A stretch of 49,398 nt of DNA, from the NCBI GenBank assembly GCA_030625685.1, contig DAOUQJ010000013.1, positions 1 through 49,398 of the forward strand, in the 5' to 3' direction. The notes under the pieces were generated by a model that was not told the origin of the DNA, did not search any database, and saw only the letters and a list, made by a program, of their open reading frames with translations. Positions 1 through 12,357 of the stretch are shown piece after piece; the stretch's first letter is position 1, and the number at the start of each line of letters is the position of its first letter. A program made the translations under genes and the position numbers. The stretch is from Oscillospiraceae bacterium (GTDB lineage Bacteria; Bacillota; Clostridia; Oscillospirales; Oscillospiraceae).

Positions 1-135
1 ATTCAAATATAATCTATATAATGATAGCTGATTAACAAACTTCATGTTATAATTATTTATTATCATAAATTAAAATTTGAGATATTTACTTCTCATTGTA
101 TACATAATTTAAACTCTTTAGGAGGAAACATTAAC

Positions 136-765
136 ATGAAAGACATTTTGGTAAATGTATTCGGATTAAACAATTATTTAGACGAAGAGAGTATAAACCT
201 CGTAGCTGAAACTTCACAGGAAGTGACACTATCAAAAGGAGAACTGATTCAGCGCAGTCAAGACGACTGTAATGGCATTCCTTTTGTAGTAGAAGGAAAT
301 CTGCGCCTATACAAATTATCTAAACAAGGCAGAGAAATGAACATACATCGCATTGCAGCAGGCGAAATATGCATTCTTGCTACCCTTTGCATCTTTACAG
401 ATATTGACTATGATTTCAGCGTTGCAGCTGAAACAGATACCAAACTCATCTTAGTGAATCCAATGACCTTTAATACAATCGTCGAAAGGAATCCAAAATT
501 TAATCGATTCATAATATCTCTCATTTCTAATAAACTCATTAACTCACTTCTCTTACACGAAAAAGTGCATTTATCCAGCATTGAAGAACGACTAACTGAG
601 TATTTAGTAGAAAATGCATCCAATGGAGTAATACGAAAAACCCACGAAGAAATCGCTTGTGACATTGGTTCTTCAAGAGTTGTCATTTCAAGAGCCATAG
701 CCAAACTCAGAAAAGAAAACAAGATTACAACACAAAGACATGAAATACATATCAATCAGATATAG
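136..765 (+). CDS. Crp/Fnr-family transcriptional regulator
   Basis: A 209-residue protein with the Crp/Fnr plan. An N-terminal cyclic-nucleotide-binding-like beta-barrel (about 20-120) is followed by a dimerisation helix (about 125-150) and a C-terminal winged HTH (about 150-205) with the recognition-helix pattern GSSRVVISRAIAKL. The RBS is AGGAGG 9 bases before the ATG. There is no cysteine cluster typical of [4Fe-4S] FNR, so the ligand may be heme, NO-related or another small molecule (inference). It lies 91 bases upstream of a membrane polyferredoxin gene, with a 15-bp palindrome between them, so it probably controls that gene. The ligand is unknown. Confidence 0.92.
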   Translation: MKDILVNVFGLNNYLDEESINLVAETSQEVTLSKGELIQRSQDDCNGIPFVVEGNLRLYKLSKQGREMNIHRIAAGEICILATLCIFTDIDYDFSVAAETDTKLILVNPMTFNTIVERNPKFNRFIISLISNKLINSLLLHEKVHLSSIEERLTEYLVENASNGVIRKTHEEIACDIGSSRVVISRAIAKLRKENKITTQRHEIHINQI

Positions 766-775
766 TTTTATTTTT

Positions 776-790
776 TGTAACAATGTTACA
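776..790. promoter_or_regulatory. 15-bp palindrome TGTAAC-AAT-GTTACA
   Basis: A perfect inverted repeat with 6-bp arms and a 3-bp centre lies between the Crp/Fnr gene and the polyferredoxin gene, 66 bp before the polyferredoxin ATG. Crp/Fnr proteins bind short palindromes in this position. Assigning it to the neighbouring regulator is inference. Confidence 0.5.
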
Positions 791-856
791 TACAGACAAA
801 CCACTTATATATATACTCTATAGTAAAATAAGTTGATTTTTAAAGGAGTATTCTTA

Positions 857-1561
857 ATGAAACGACAAACTGTACGAAATTTAATTATTTTATTTATGTT
901 CTTATTGATGCCCCTTGCACTAAAGTTTTTTTCACCAGTGATGGTCTTAAGAAGCGCTTCTGTTGGTGTGATTGCGGCTAGCACTGTAACAATTATAATC
1001 ATGTTTTTTGCTGGCATGTTTTCAGGACGTTTGTGGTGTGGCTGGGTTTGTCCCGCAGGTGGTATCCAAGACGCAGTGGCAAAAACATACCACGCTAAGG
1101 ACAGCCACGAATCACTCAACAAACTAAAGTATGTACTTTTCTTTATTCAAATCATTTTGCTTGTAGCTTTTTTATATCTCAGTGGAACTGTACAATTTGA
1201 TTACTTTTATAACATGGGTTTTGGTCTCACCAGCACACTTGACTGGATTGTCTATTTGACAATGATAATGCTCTTTTTCATATTACCCATCACACTAGGA
1301 AAGCGCTCATATTGTAGACATATCTGCCTCATCGCTCCCGTCATGATTTGGGGACAAAAACTAGGCAGAAAACTCGGCATCAAACACAAGGTTATCAACT
1401 TCAACGAAGATGCTTGTATTCACTGCAACAAATGCAATAAAGCTTGTCCTATGCACATCGACGTGATGAAAAACACAGAAGGCAAATTAACTGTAAGCAG
1501 TCCTGAATGTATTACTTGTTATGCTTGCGTAGATGCCTGCCCAAAAAAAGCACTACAATAA
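857..1561 (+). CDS. Membrane-bound 4Fe-4S polyferredoxin (NapH/NosR-like)
   Basis: A 234-residue protein. Four or so transmembrane helices fill residues 8-165 and carry the CGWVCP and CRHICLIAP cysteine motifs known from the NapH/NosR/RdxA family. The C-terminus has two ferredoxin motifs, CIHCNKCNKACP and CITCYACVDACP, each suited to a [4Fe-4S] cluster. It should pass electrons between a membrane donor and a cytosolic acceptor; the partner is not visible. I chose the ATG at 857 because AAAGGAGTA lies 6-8 bases upstream; an upstream in-frame ATG at 833 lacks an RBS. Probably regulated by the preceding Crp/Fnr protein. Confidence 0.88.
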   Translation: MKRQTVRNLIILFMFLLMPLALKFFSPVMVLRSASVGVIAASTVTIIIMFFAGMFSGRLWCGWVCPAGGIQDAVAKTYHAKDSHESLNKLKYVLFFIQIILLVAFLYLSGTVQFDYFYNMGFGLTSTLDWIVYLTMIMLFFILPITLGKRSYCRHICLIAPVMIWGQKLGRKLGIKHKVINFNEDACIHCNKCNKACPMHIDVMKNTEGKLTVSSPECITCYACVDACPKKALQ

Positions 1562-1592
1562 CCGTTTTTCAATATACTTTCTCTTATCTCGA

Positions 1593-1630
1593 TAAGAAAC
1601 GGGTTGTTCATTAGAACAACCCGTTTCTTA
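1593..1630. terminator. Bidirectional intrinsic terminator
   Basis: A perfect 17-bp stem with loop ATTA, flanked by A/T, lies between the convergent polyferredoxin gene and the Cys-rich gene. It suits termination in both directions. Confidence 0.85.
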
Positions 1631-1658
1631 TTATATAATCAGCGCGAATACAATGATG

Positions 1659-2015
1659 TTACCAAGTAGCTAGCTTGCTATATTCCATATTGGCATAATA
1701 CATATTGTCACAATCCATTGGATATTCGTCCATATTTTCATACCCCATGCTACCGTGAGCCATTTCATTGCATCCCATAGTACCATGTGCCATGTGACCA
1801 CAACCATTGGTTGTAGCTCCCATTACACCGTTATAACCGTTTCCGCAGCCATAGTTATTTCTCATCCCCATGGCTCCATTGCATCCATTTCCATATGCGT
1901 TTTGTACGCAACCATTGTTCGCTACTCCAGCAACAGCATGATTGGGACAGCAATAACAAGGATTATAACTTCTTCTTGGACAACAAGCATTGCACCAGTT
2001 TCCACAACAACCCAT
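1659..2015 (-). CDS. Small Cys/Met/His/Asn-rich protein
   Basis: A 118-residue protein of unknown function with an excellent RBS (GGAGGGTATCT before ATG). The first third is Cys-dense (MGCCGNWCNACC, CYCC); 14 cysteines in all. The middle is Asn/Gly/Tyr-rich (NNYGCGNGYNG). The C-terminal half holds repeated Met/His units such as GHMAHGTMG and EMAHGSMG, then Met-Asp/Tyr spacing. No signal peptide or TM is visible. The composition suggests metal binding (Cu/Zn) or a spore-coat type structural protein; neither is proven. It stands alone, convergent with the polyferredoxin gene. Confidence 0.75.
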   Translation of the reverse strand: MGCCGNWCNACCPRRSYNPCYCCPNHAVAGVANNGCVQNAYGNGCNGAMGMRNNYGCGNGYNGVMGATTNGCGHMAHGTMGCNEMAHGSMGYENMDEYPMDCDNMYYANMEYSKLATW

Positions 2016-2200
2016 AGATACCCTCCTTTCATCAAGTATGTATCTTTGGTGTTGTGTTCGCCAACTACTGTATTGTATGTCATGTGTTATCTCATTGTGC
2101 CAAAAAATACAACTTACAGCAATGAGCCATAAGTTGTATTTATACTTTATTTCCTAATGAATCAATTATTGATATTCTCTTTGTAAGATTGTTAATGATA

Positions 2201-2227
2201 CTCTAAAAAACCACAAGTTTTTTAGAG
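2201..2227. terminator. Hairpin downstream of ligA
   Basis: An 11-bp stem (CTCTAAAAAAC / GTTTTTTAGAG) with a 5-base loop lies 6 bases after the ligA stop. The T-run is inside the stem arm, so it is a plausible but unusual terminator for the murD-ligA operon. Confidence 0.6.
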
Positions 2228-2232
2228 GTACA

Positions 2233-5507
<3,275 letters not shown>

Positions 5508-5528
5508 TCTTCCATCCTCTATTTCTAT

Positions 5529-6512
5529 TTATAATTCCGCAAATGCAGTGAGTAGCTGTATACATGCTTCGACATCATGTCTATTGACCATTTCTACACA
5601 AGAATGAATGTATCGACATGGAACTGAAACCCCTCCCGTGAGCACACCATCACCACTTTTGTGTATCACACCTGCGTCAGTACCGCCTATCACACTGACC
5701 TCACGTTGGTGTGTGATATTGTGTTTTTTCGCGAGTTCTTCTAGAGTTTCTACGATAGTTGGATGACAAATCACACTTTGATCCATTACCTTGATGGCAG
5801 CACCATTACCTAAAACAGTAGCAACTGGGCGTTTATCATCTTTTTCTGCCGTTTGCGTGACATCTACAGCAATCCCGATATCTGGCTTTATCTGATAGCT
5901 AGATGTTTTTGCTCCACGCAGTCCGACTTCTTCTTGCGTTGTAAACACAAAATACAAATCTTTATCATGTGATGCAACTCTTTTTAAAACTTCAAGCATC
6001 ACTAAACAAGATATTCTATTATCCATATATGAAGACACAAGCGCGTCATTCATGGCAAACGCAGGTTGTGAAAATACGGCTGTATCACCCACTTGCACAA
6101 GTTCTTCAGCTTCTTTTCTCGTTGCAACTCCGATATCTATATACAAATTATCGATTGTAATATCTTCTTTTTTTATCTTTTCCCCAACTGAGACAACACC
6201 CATGGTTCCGTTTTTAAAACGTATGGGACGATATAAGGCAGCTTGAGGATTAACGCCACCGATTTTTCCAACTTTTAAATATCCATCTTCTTCAATGAAA
6301 GTCACAATCAAACCGATGCTGTCCATATGACCTGCGAACATCAACTTTTCGCCATTTCCCTTTTTATGCACAATCAAATTTCCAAGAACATCAAAATAAC
6401 ATTCCGTTGCATATGGCTCCGCTAATTTTCGAATTAACTCACCAATTTCTTTCTCATCTCCCGACGGTCCATGACAAGCATTTAACTGCTGTAATAGCAT
6501 TTCATATTCCAT
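5529..6512 (-). CDS. M42 family metallo-aminopeptidase (third of three)
   Basis: About 327 residues from the ATG at 6512. This start has GAGGAGAG 8 bases upstream; a longer reading to 6551 lacks an RBS. Metal-site motifs of the M42 (FrvX/PepA-like) family are present: AGHMDSIG, MDNR, TQEEVG, AVDVTQ and a C-terminal YIHSCVE. It should be a cytosolic di-metal aminopeptidase that trims peptides. The DNR in place of the usual DDR keeps the bridging Asp. The ATG follows the stop of the upstream M42 gene by one base, so translation is coupled. Confidence 0.9.
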   Translation of the reverse strand: MEYEMLLQQLNACHGPSGDEKEIGELIRKLAEPYATECYFDVLGNLIVHKKGNGEKLMFAGHMDSIGLIVTFIEEDGYLKVGKIGGVNPQAALYRPIRFKNGTMGVVSVGEKIKKEDITIDNLYIDIGVATRKEAEELVQVGDTAVFSQPAFAMNDALVSSYMDNRISCLVMLEVLKRVASHDKDLYFVFTTQEEVGLRGAKTSSYQIKPDIGIAVDVTQTAEKDDKRPVATVLGNGAAIKVMDQSVICHPTIVETLEELAKKHNITHQREVSVIGGTDAGVIHKSGDGVLTGGVSVPCRYIHSCVEMVNRHDVEACIQLLTAFAEL

Positions 6513-6513
6513 T

Positions 6514-7545
6514 TCACTGTCTCTCCTCATTCGCCAATTCTTCAATAACACGATAGCTCAGATTATACATATGCTCTATATCAGCAATGCTCGCCACAGC
6601 ACAAGCTGTATGCAAATATCGTACAGCACATGAAATGCCTGCCACCTTAACACCAGTTTTTGTGCGTTGCACTGCGCCCGCATCTGTTCCTCCTGCCACC
6701 ATGTGCTTCATTTGCCAAGGAATATTAGACGTAACCGCAAGTGAACGAATTTTTTCAAACAAATCTCTATCATAAATGGTGCTACCATCCATATATGAAA
6801 TGACAGGACCTAATCCTGGAGCACACACTTTTCTTTCTCTTTTAAGAGAAGGAATATCTGCAGATGTTGTTCCCTCTAGAATCAGCGCAATATCTGGTTC
6901 AACTGAAAAGGTTGCCCCAAATGCACCTCGCGTGCCTACTTCTTCTTGCACGCTAAAGACGAATACGCAATCCATAGGAAGATTCGATTCAATCAAATTG
7001 AGCATCACAGCACAACCGACTCGATCATCAATTGCTTTCCCTCGAAACATGTCTTCTCCAAACGCAGCCGATTCTTGCGCAAATGCAACCATATCTCCAA
7101 TGGAAACCATAGCTTCTGCTTCTTCTCTCGTATTGGCACCAATATCAATGAAAAACTCAGTCCACTTTGGCACTTTTTTCTTTTCATCATTCGAAAGTAG
7201 GTGGAATGCTTTGAGGGCTATCACACCAACAATTCTATTTTTGCCAACATGCACTTTTCGCCCGGCAACAATACGTCGGTCAATCCCACCAATGGAGACG
7301 AGCTTTAAATATCCCTTTTCTGTAATACTAGAGACCATAAAACCCACTTCATCCATATGTGCAATCAACATCAGAGGTTTTTCTGGATGTTTCTTTCCAC
7401 TTTTCCAAACAAGTAAATTCCCCATTGCATCTACTTTCATGTAGTCAGCAAATGGTGTTACTTTTTCTCTGATATAATTTCGAATATTTTCTTCATAACT
7501 GGATACCGCATCCATGTCACATAATTCTTTCAAATACTTAAGCAT
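6514..7545 (-). CDS. M42 family metallo-aminopeptidase (second of three)
   Basis: About 343 residues from the ATG at 7545, which overlaps the end of the preceding M42 gene by 8 bases; upstream in-frame ATGs would lengthen the overlap. Motifs: IAHMDEVGF, IDDRVG, VQEEVGTRGA and YLHTACAVAS. The position usually VD in the fourth metal site reads LEGT here, which departs from its two sisters and may tune metal or substrate use. Cytosolic peptidase by family. No strong Shine-Dalgarno, fitting translational coupling. Confidence 0.88.
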   Translation of the reverse strand: MLKYLKELCDMDAVSSYEENIRNYIREKVTPFADYMKVDAMGNLLVWKSGKKHPEKPLMLIAHMDEVGFMVSSITEKGYLKLVSIGGIDRRIVAGRKVHVGKNRIVGVIALKAFHLLSNDEKKKVPKWTEFFIDIGANTREEAEAMVSIGDMVAFAQESAAFGEDMFRGKAIDDRVGCAVMLNLIESNLPMDCVFVFSVQEEVGTRGAFGATFSVEPDIALILEGTTSADIPSLKRERKVCAPGLGPVISYMDGSTIYDRDLFEKIRSLAVTSNIPWQMKHMVAGGTDAGAVQRTKTGVKVAGISCAVRYLHTACAVASIADIEHMYNLSYRVIEELANEERQ

Positions 7546-8581
7546 TGCAGTCACCAGCCATTTCATCAAATGCACTCATACAGCAAGCAAGTAGTTTTGC
7601 TGTTTGTTCTATGTCAGATAGTTTGATAACTTCACGAGATGAATGCATATATTTGAGCGGTATCGAGATAAGAGCCGTTGCAACCCCTTCTCTCGCTATC
7701 TGAATATGCCACGCATTCGTTCCGGAACTACCGCCAAGCACTTCAAGTTGAACTTCAATTTCATTACGCTTTGCCGTTTCCATAAGCATCTCTGTGAATC
7801 TGCGATTCATATTCGGACCAATCCCAATTGCTGGCCCTTTTCCAAGTGGAAAGCTCTCTTCATCGGAGGAATCTGGTGTCTTTCCATGCGTCACATCCAC
7901 AGCAATACAATAATCAGGTTTTAAAGCATGCGCGCAAATGGTGGCTCCACTGCCACCCACTTCTTCTTTGGTACTTCCCACAAAGTAAATATCAGCAACC
8001 AACACTTCATCTTGCACGATTTCCATCGCCCTCAGTATTGATATAAATCCAGCTCTATCATCAAATGCTTGCCCAGCCAAATAATCATTTTGCAGAGAAT
8101 CGATTTCGCTCACATACACGATTGGCGTTCCAATTGGAATGCTTTTTTTAGCCTCTTCTTGCGTCAACCCAACATCAATCCATAAGTCAGCTAGCGCGAT
8201 TGCCTCATCTTGTTCTTTTGCAGCAAGCAAATGTGGTGGGACCGAAGCAACAACCCCAATCAAAGGCTCTTTTGTCAAAACCTTCACATTTTGCGTTGGT
8301 AATAATCTTGCATCAACGCCGCCAATGTTTCGAAAACGCAAAAATCCTTCTTCAATCTTTGTTACCATCAGCCCAACTTGGTCTAAGTGTGCATCTAACA
8401 TGAGTTTTGGTGCATGTTCGATACCACATCGCTTAATTCCAATCGCATTGCCATGTTTATCAACATAAGCTTCGTCCATATATGTTTGCATCAATCCGAC
8501 AGCATATTGTGCAATTTCCAACTCAAATCCAGATGGGGCAGGAATTTGACACAGTTTAGTCAATTCTTCTTTAATATCCAA
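7538..8581 (-). CDS. M42 family metallo-aminopeptidase (first of three)
   Basis: A 347-residue protein with the complete M42 set: DAHLDQVGLM, FDDRAG, TKEEVGGSGA, AVDVTHG and YMHSSREV. Typical family length is 340-360. It follows murD by 14 bases in the same leftward operon and begins a run of three diverged paralogues. The tandem set suggests use of different N-terminal residues, or formation of mixed 12-mers (family forms tetrahedral dodecamers; the mixing idea is inference). Confidence 0.92.
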   Translation of the reverse strand: MDIKEELTKLCQIPAPSGFELEIAQYAVGLMQTYMDEAYVDKHGNAIGIKRCGIEHAPKLMLDAHLDQVGLMVTKIEEGFLRFRNIGGVDARLLPTQNVKVLTKEPLIGVVASVPPHLLAAKEQDEAIALADLWIDVGLTQEEAKKSIPIGTPIVYVSEIDSLQNDYLAGQAFDDRAGFISILRAMEIVQDEVLVADIYFVGSTKEEVGGSGATICAHALKPDYCIAVDVTHGKTPDSSDEESFPLGKGPAIGIGPNMNRRFTEMLMETAKRNEIEVQLEVLGGSSGTNAWHIQIAREGVATALISIPLKYMHSSREVIKLSDIEQTAKLLACCMSAFDEMAGDCNA

Positions 8582-8595
8582 GTGTCTAATCTCCT

Positions 8596-9981
8596 TTATA
8601 ACGAACGTACCAATTCTTTAAACCGTTTTCCACGCAGAGCAAAATTCGGAAACTGGTCAAAAGAAGCACATGCTGGTGAGAACAAAACTACATCTCCACT
8701 CACTGAAGCGTTATTTGCTTGCAGCACAGCTTTTTCCAAAGTATCTACTTCTGTAATTGGTGTGACGTTTTCATCATATTCTGACGACGCCAATACGGCA
8801 TCTTTGATTTTACTTGCCGTATCTCCAACCAGTACCAAGTGCTTTACGCGATTACTGATCACATCTCCAAATTCATCAAAGGGGATTTTCTTATCATATC
8901 CTCCAGCTATTAAAATAACCTTATTTGAAAATGCTCTAAGACCTGCAATTGCACGAGTCGGACTGGATGCAATGGAGTCATTATAAAATCGCACACCTTT
9001 TAATTGGCGTACAAACTCGATGCGATGTTCAACGCCCTCAAACGTAGTGGCAACTTGTTTCATCACTTCTGGCGACACATATTCACGCACAGCACAAACA
9101 CATGCCAAATAGTTTTCTATATTGTGTTCTCCTGGGATTAAAATATCCTCCGTGGAGAATATCACTTGTTCTACTCCATTTTCTCTCCAAATAATATTGC
9201 CCTCACGCACAAACACACCTTGATCCAGCTCGTTTAATCGACTAAAGGACATGGTTTGAGCAGGTGCTTCTAAACTAAACTGCACAGTTTCATCATTGTC
9301 TGCATTAAAGATAGCTATGTCTGTACTGTTTTGATACGCAAAAATAGCCTTTTTCGCATTGCGATACTCTTCCATAGAGGTGTGCACATCCAAATGATTT
9401 GGGCTCAAGTTTGTCACAACTGCAATATGTGGGCTTTTTTGTAATGTCATCAGCTGAAATGAAGACAGTTCCAACACCACAAAATCATTCGATTTGATTT
9501 GATCTGTTTCAGCCAAAAGTGGATTTCCAATGTTTCCTCCAACAAACACATTGTGTCCTGCTGTTTTTAACATCTGTGCGATGAGTGTGGTGGTCGTGGT
9601 CTTTCCATCACTCCCCGTTACAGCGATAATCGTGGCTGGGCAGACAGAAAAAAAGACTTCCATTTCAGAAGTTAGTTTACTCCCCTTAGCAACAGCATCT
9701 TGAAAAGGTTTGATATCTGGTCGAATGCCTGGTGATCGAAAAATCACATCATGGTCTAATCCTAACAGATAGTCTTTCCCCAACTTTAATGTAACGCCAA
9801 GTTCTAATAGTTCACTTGCAAGTGGTTCCAATTCAGTTTGTTCTTTTTTATCGCAAGCAGTTACAAAAATACCTGCTCGACTGAGCAATTTAATCAGTGG
9901 TGTATTGGATATTCCTATCCCTACCACTGCAACTCGTTTCCCTTTTAAATCCTCAAGATATTCCGTCAGAGTAAGGTCCAT
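8596..9981 (-). CDS. murD: UDP-N-acetylmuramoyl-L-alanine--D-glutamate ligase MurD
   Basis: A 461-residue Mur ligase that adds D-Glu to UDP-MurNAc-L-Ala in peptidoglycan synthesis, in the cytosol. It has an N-terminal Rossmann domain (VAVVGIG, 17-23), the ATP loop TGSDGKTTTT (122-130), a central ATPase domain and a C-terminal domain with the VLVGDTASKI region. The ATG at 9981 is preferred because GGAGG lies 8 bases upstream; the earlier ATG at 9996 overlaps that RBS. First gene of the leftward operon ending at ligA. It is odd to find it apart from a dcw cluster. Confidence 0.96.
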   Translation of the reverse strand: MDLTLTEYLEDLKGKRVAVVGIGISNTPLIKLLSRAGIFVTACDKKEQTELEPLASELLELGVTLKLGKDYLLGLDHDVIFRSPGIRPDIKPFQDAVAKGSKLTSEMEVFFSVCPATIIAVTGSDGKTTTTTLIAQMLKTAGHNVFVGGNIGNPLLAETDQIKSNDFVVLELSSFQLMTLQKSPHIAVVTNLSPNHLDVHTSMEEYRNAKKAIFAYQNSTDIAIFNADNDETVQFSLEAPAQTMSFSRLNELDQGVFVREGNIIWRENGVEQVIFSTEDILIPGEHNIENYLACVCAVREYVSPEVMKQVATTFEGVEHRIEFVRQLKGVRFYNDSIASSPTRAIAGLRAFSNKVILIAGGYDKKIPFDEFGDVISNRVKHLVLVGDTASKIKDAVLASSEYDENVTPITEVDTLEKAVLQANNASVSGDVVLFSPACASFDQFPNFALRGKRFKELVRSL

Positions 9982-10154
9982 ATACCATTCCTCCATTTGG
10001 CAAATTATTTCTCAATATTATACGCTAAAACCAAGATTTTTACAATGATTGTAGCGGGAAAAATGAAAAACAATTCTCGACAAATTTCCCATTGCATAAC
10101 CGAACCTTGTCTCACATATATATCCAGTAACATAATTTTTGGGAGGCAATTTAC

Positions 10155-10784
10155 ATGATGATGAATACCAGCAATAACCAAGCCGTGTTATGTGGAATCG
10201 CACTGAAAGAACCTACACTATCACACAAAGTACACGAACTATCTTTTTATCAATTTCCCTTATGTGTTCCAAGATTATCTGGACAAGAAGACATTATACA
10301 AGTCTTATGTACTTGGGATGCAATCGAAACTTGCGAGATTACAACAGGTTCTCGGATAAGAATCAATGGTGAAATTCGCTCATTCAATAATCGTAGTGGC
10401 ATTGGCAACCGACTCATCATAAGTTTGTTTGCAAGAGAAATCAACCTAACCACCGATGAGTTTTGCAACGAAGTCACACTATTTGGCGCAATTTGCAAAC
10501 CTCCAATTTTGCGACGCACACCCCTCGGAAAAGATATCACAGACTTGCTCCTTGCCGTCAATCGGAAATACCACCGAGCAGATTATCTACCCTGTATTGC
10601 TTGGGGATCTATCGCAATATCATGCGCAAACTTAGACGTTGGTGATTTTCTACATATCAATGGCAGACTACAAAGTCGCAATTACACCAAACAAATCAAC
10701 AACATACAAACGGAACACACGGCATACGAAATATCAATCATGGCACTCGAACTTCCTGAAATAACTGAGGAGGAAGATGGATAA
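10155..10784 (+). CDS. Single-stranded DNA-binding (SSB/OB-fold) protein
   Basis: A 209-residue protein. It appears to contain two OB-type segments: 8-95 (AVLCGIALKEP ... IRINGEIRSF) and 102-205 (EVTLFGAICKPPILRRTPLGKDITDLLLAV ... GDFLHINGRLQSRNY). The second half carries the SSB/PriB-like pattern 'RRTPLGKDI...' and 'LHINGRLQSR'. RBS GGGAGG precedes three tandem ATGs. It is divergent from murD with a 170-bp shared intergenic region. It is longer than a standard SSB and lacks the acidic C-terminal tip seen in SSB-A (it ends TEEEDG), so it may be an auxiliary SSB. Confidence 0.78.
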   Translation: MMMNTSNNQAVLCGIALKEPTLSHKVHELSFYQFPLCVPRLSGQEDIIQVLCTWDAIETCEITTGSRIRINGEIRSFNNRSGIGNRLIISLFAREINLTTDEFCNEVTLFGAICKPPILRRTPLGKDITDLLLAVNRKYHRADYLPCIAWGSIAISCANLDVGDFLHINGRLQSRNYTKQINNIQTEHTAYEISIMALELPEITEEEDG

Positions 10785-10815
10785 TTAGGAAAAATGTTTT
10801 CATCGGCATTACTCC

Positions 10816-10844
10816 TTGTATTGTGTAATCATAATTGATATACT
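10816..10844 (+). promoter_or_regulatory. SigA-type promoter for TolC-like gene
   Basis: TTGTAT - 17 bases - TATACT, 46 bases before the ATG of the next gene, which also has an AAAGGAG RBS. Confidence 0.6.
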
Positions 10845-10889
10845 CAATACATCTCATAAAGCAAGCCCACATTAAAGGAGTATTGTCAA

Positions 10890-12206
10890 ATGCGTAAATT
10901 GATTATCACATCTTTTGCATTAGCAGTTTTTTTATCACAACTATCTATTTCTGTGCTTTCTGCTAATCTATCCAATATTAGACCAAATTCTGCCCAATTT
11001 GCCTCAGTGGCAATAGAAAACCCCAGTCATTTCCCTGCCGACAAGGAAGGAACCATCTCATTTCAGAATTTAGAATCCAAACTACGTTCTGATAATAATT
11101 CCATTCAATCTTTGACCGCTAATCTCAATTCAATATTAGCGTTTAACAGAGAAAAAGAATACGATGATCTATTGAAAGCATTAAATGGTCAAGTCGACTT
11201 ACTTTGGAATCTCCAGAAACCAAACTCAACTGATGAAAATGAAGATGAATTAAACATTCCTTCCATAATAGAAGATGAATCCAAGAAATCAAAACAGATT
11301 ATGCAATTACAAGGCATGATACCTACTTTTGAAGCACAATTAGAAAAACTCGATAAAGAAGACTACGAAAAAATGATAGAAACCACATCTCGGCAAACTG
11401 AGTTTTCCATTCAACAAATCATCATCGGCACCGAGTCACTATACTACAATATTCTCTCACAGACATATACACTCAATCAATTAAATCGTACACACGAGGA
11501 ACTAAAATCTACACTTGAAGTGATGCAACTTCGCTATGAAATGGGTCAAATATCACTGTTCACACTACAAGAATTTGAAGCAAACTTTGCAAACTTAAAC
11601 AATCAAATTGCAAGTTTAGAAAATGCCATAAAGTCTATGAAAGCTACTCTTGGAACCATGCTCGGACTATCCCCACAAGATGAACTTCAGTTAAATCCAT
11701 TACCTCAACTTACGCCAAACCAAAATAATATCATATCGTATGACTATGCAACAGCTCTAGAATCTGCAAAAAACAACAGTTTCACTTTGTGGATGGCAAA
11801 ACAAACATTAGAGGATGCACAAGAACAATGGGATGATGACAGAAAAGAAACAACTTACGGAACTTCAAAATACAACGTTGCATATCAAAAGTATCTATCA
11901 GCTATACATACCTATGATTCAGAAGTGAAAGATTTTGAGCTCAATTTCCTGAATCTATACAATTCCCTTTCCATCAGCACTCAAAAAATAAGTGTGGCCA
12001 AATCTTCACTAAAAACAGCCGAAAACAACTATAATATTGCGAAATTTAACCACCAAAACAATAGATTGTCTGACCACGCTTTGCAAACTGCACTACATGA
12101 ACTACTCACCGCAAAGGAATCACTGCAATCTGAACAAAACACTTTATATGCAACCTATAGAACGTATGAGCAAGCAGTCACTTGGGGCATTGTGACAACA
12201 CACTAA
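10890..12206 (+). CDS. Secreted TolC-like coiled-coil protein
   Basis: A 438-residue protein with a signal peptide (1-24, ending VLSA). Long alpha-helical coiled coils follow in two halves with the TolC-family signature LRYEMGQISLFTLQEFEANFANL (about 215-237) and a second helical half (about 290-430). In diderm bacteria TolC forms an outer-membrane export channel. Nothing else here shows an outer membrane, so in this Clostridia-like genome it may act at the cell surface or peptidoglycan layer. It is monocistronic: promoter upstream, strong terminator downstream, no RND or MFP partner beside it. Confidence 0.7.
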   Translation: MRKLIITSFALAVFLSQLSISVLSANLSNIRPNSAQFASVAIENPSHFPADKEGTISFQNLESKLRSDNNSIQSLTANLNSILAFNREKEYDDLLKALNGQVDLLWNLQKPNSTDENEDELNIPSIIEDESKKSKQIMQLQGMIPTFEAQLEKLDKEDYEKMIETTSRQTEFSIQQIIIGTESLYYNILSQTYTLNQLNRTHEELKSTLEVMQLRYEMGQISLFTLQEFEANFANLNNQIASLENAIKSMKATLGTMLGLSPQDELQLNPLPQLTPNQNNIISYDYATALESAKNNSFTLWMAKQTLEDAQEQWDDDRKETTYGTSKYNVAYQKYLSAIHTYDSEVKDFELNFLNLYNSLSISTQKISVAKSSLKTAENNYNIAKFNHQNNRLSDHALQTALHELLTAKESLQSEQNTLYATYRTYEQAVTWGIVTTH

Positions 12207-12357
12207 TTCAATAAAATTTCTTTGAAATTTCTAAAGTTCACATTTTGTCCATATAAAACATATATTTACTTCATAAATATCTGTTAAAGTATGTTTCAAG
12301 AATAGAAATTGCACTCACAATTCTATTCCCACCTCTTTCTTTTCCATAAATAACACA

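Noticed and set aside
1755-2132. A 125-codon plus-strand frame over the Cys-rich gene
   Set aside because: No RBS, Thr/Ser/Ile-rich reverse of a repetitive gene; the minus frame has a strong RBS.
6776-7444. A 222-codon plus-strand frame
   Set aside because: Fully antisense to a clear M42 peptidase, with no RBS or domain.
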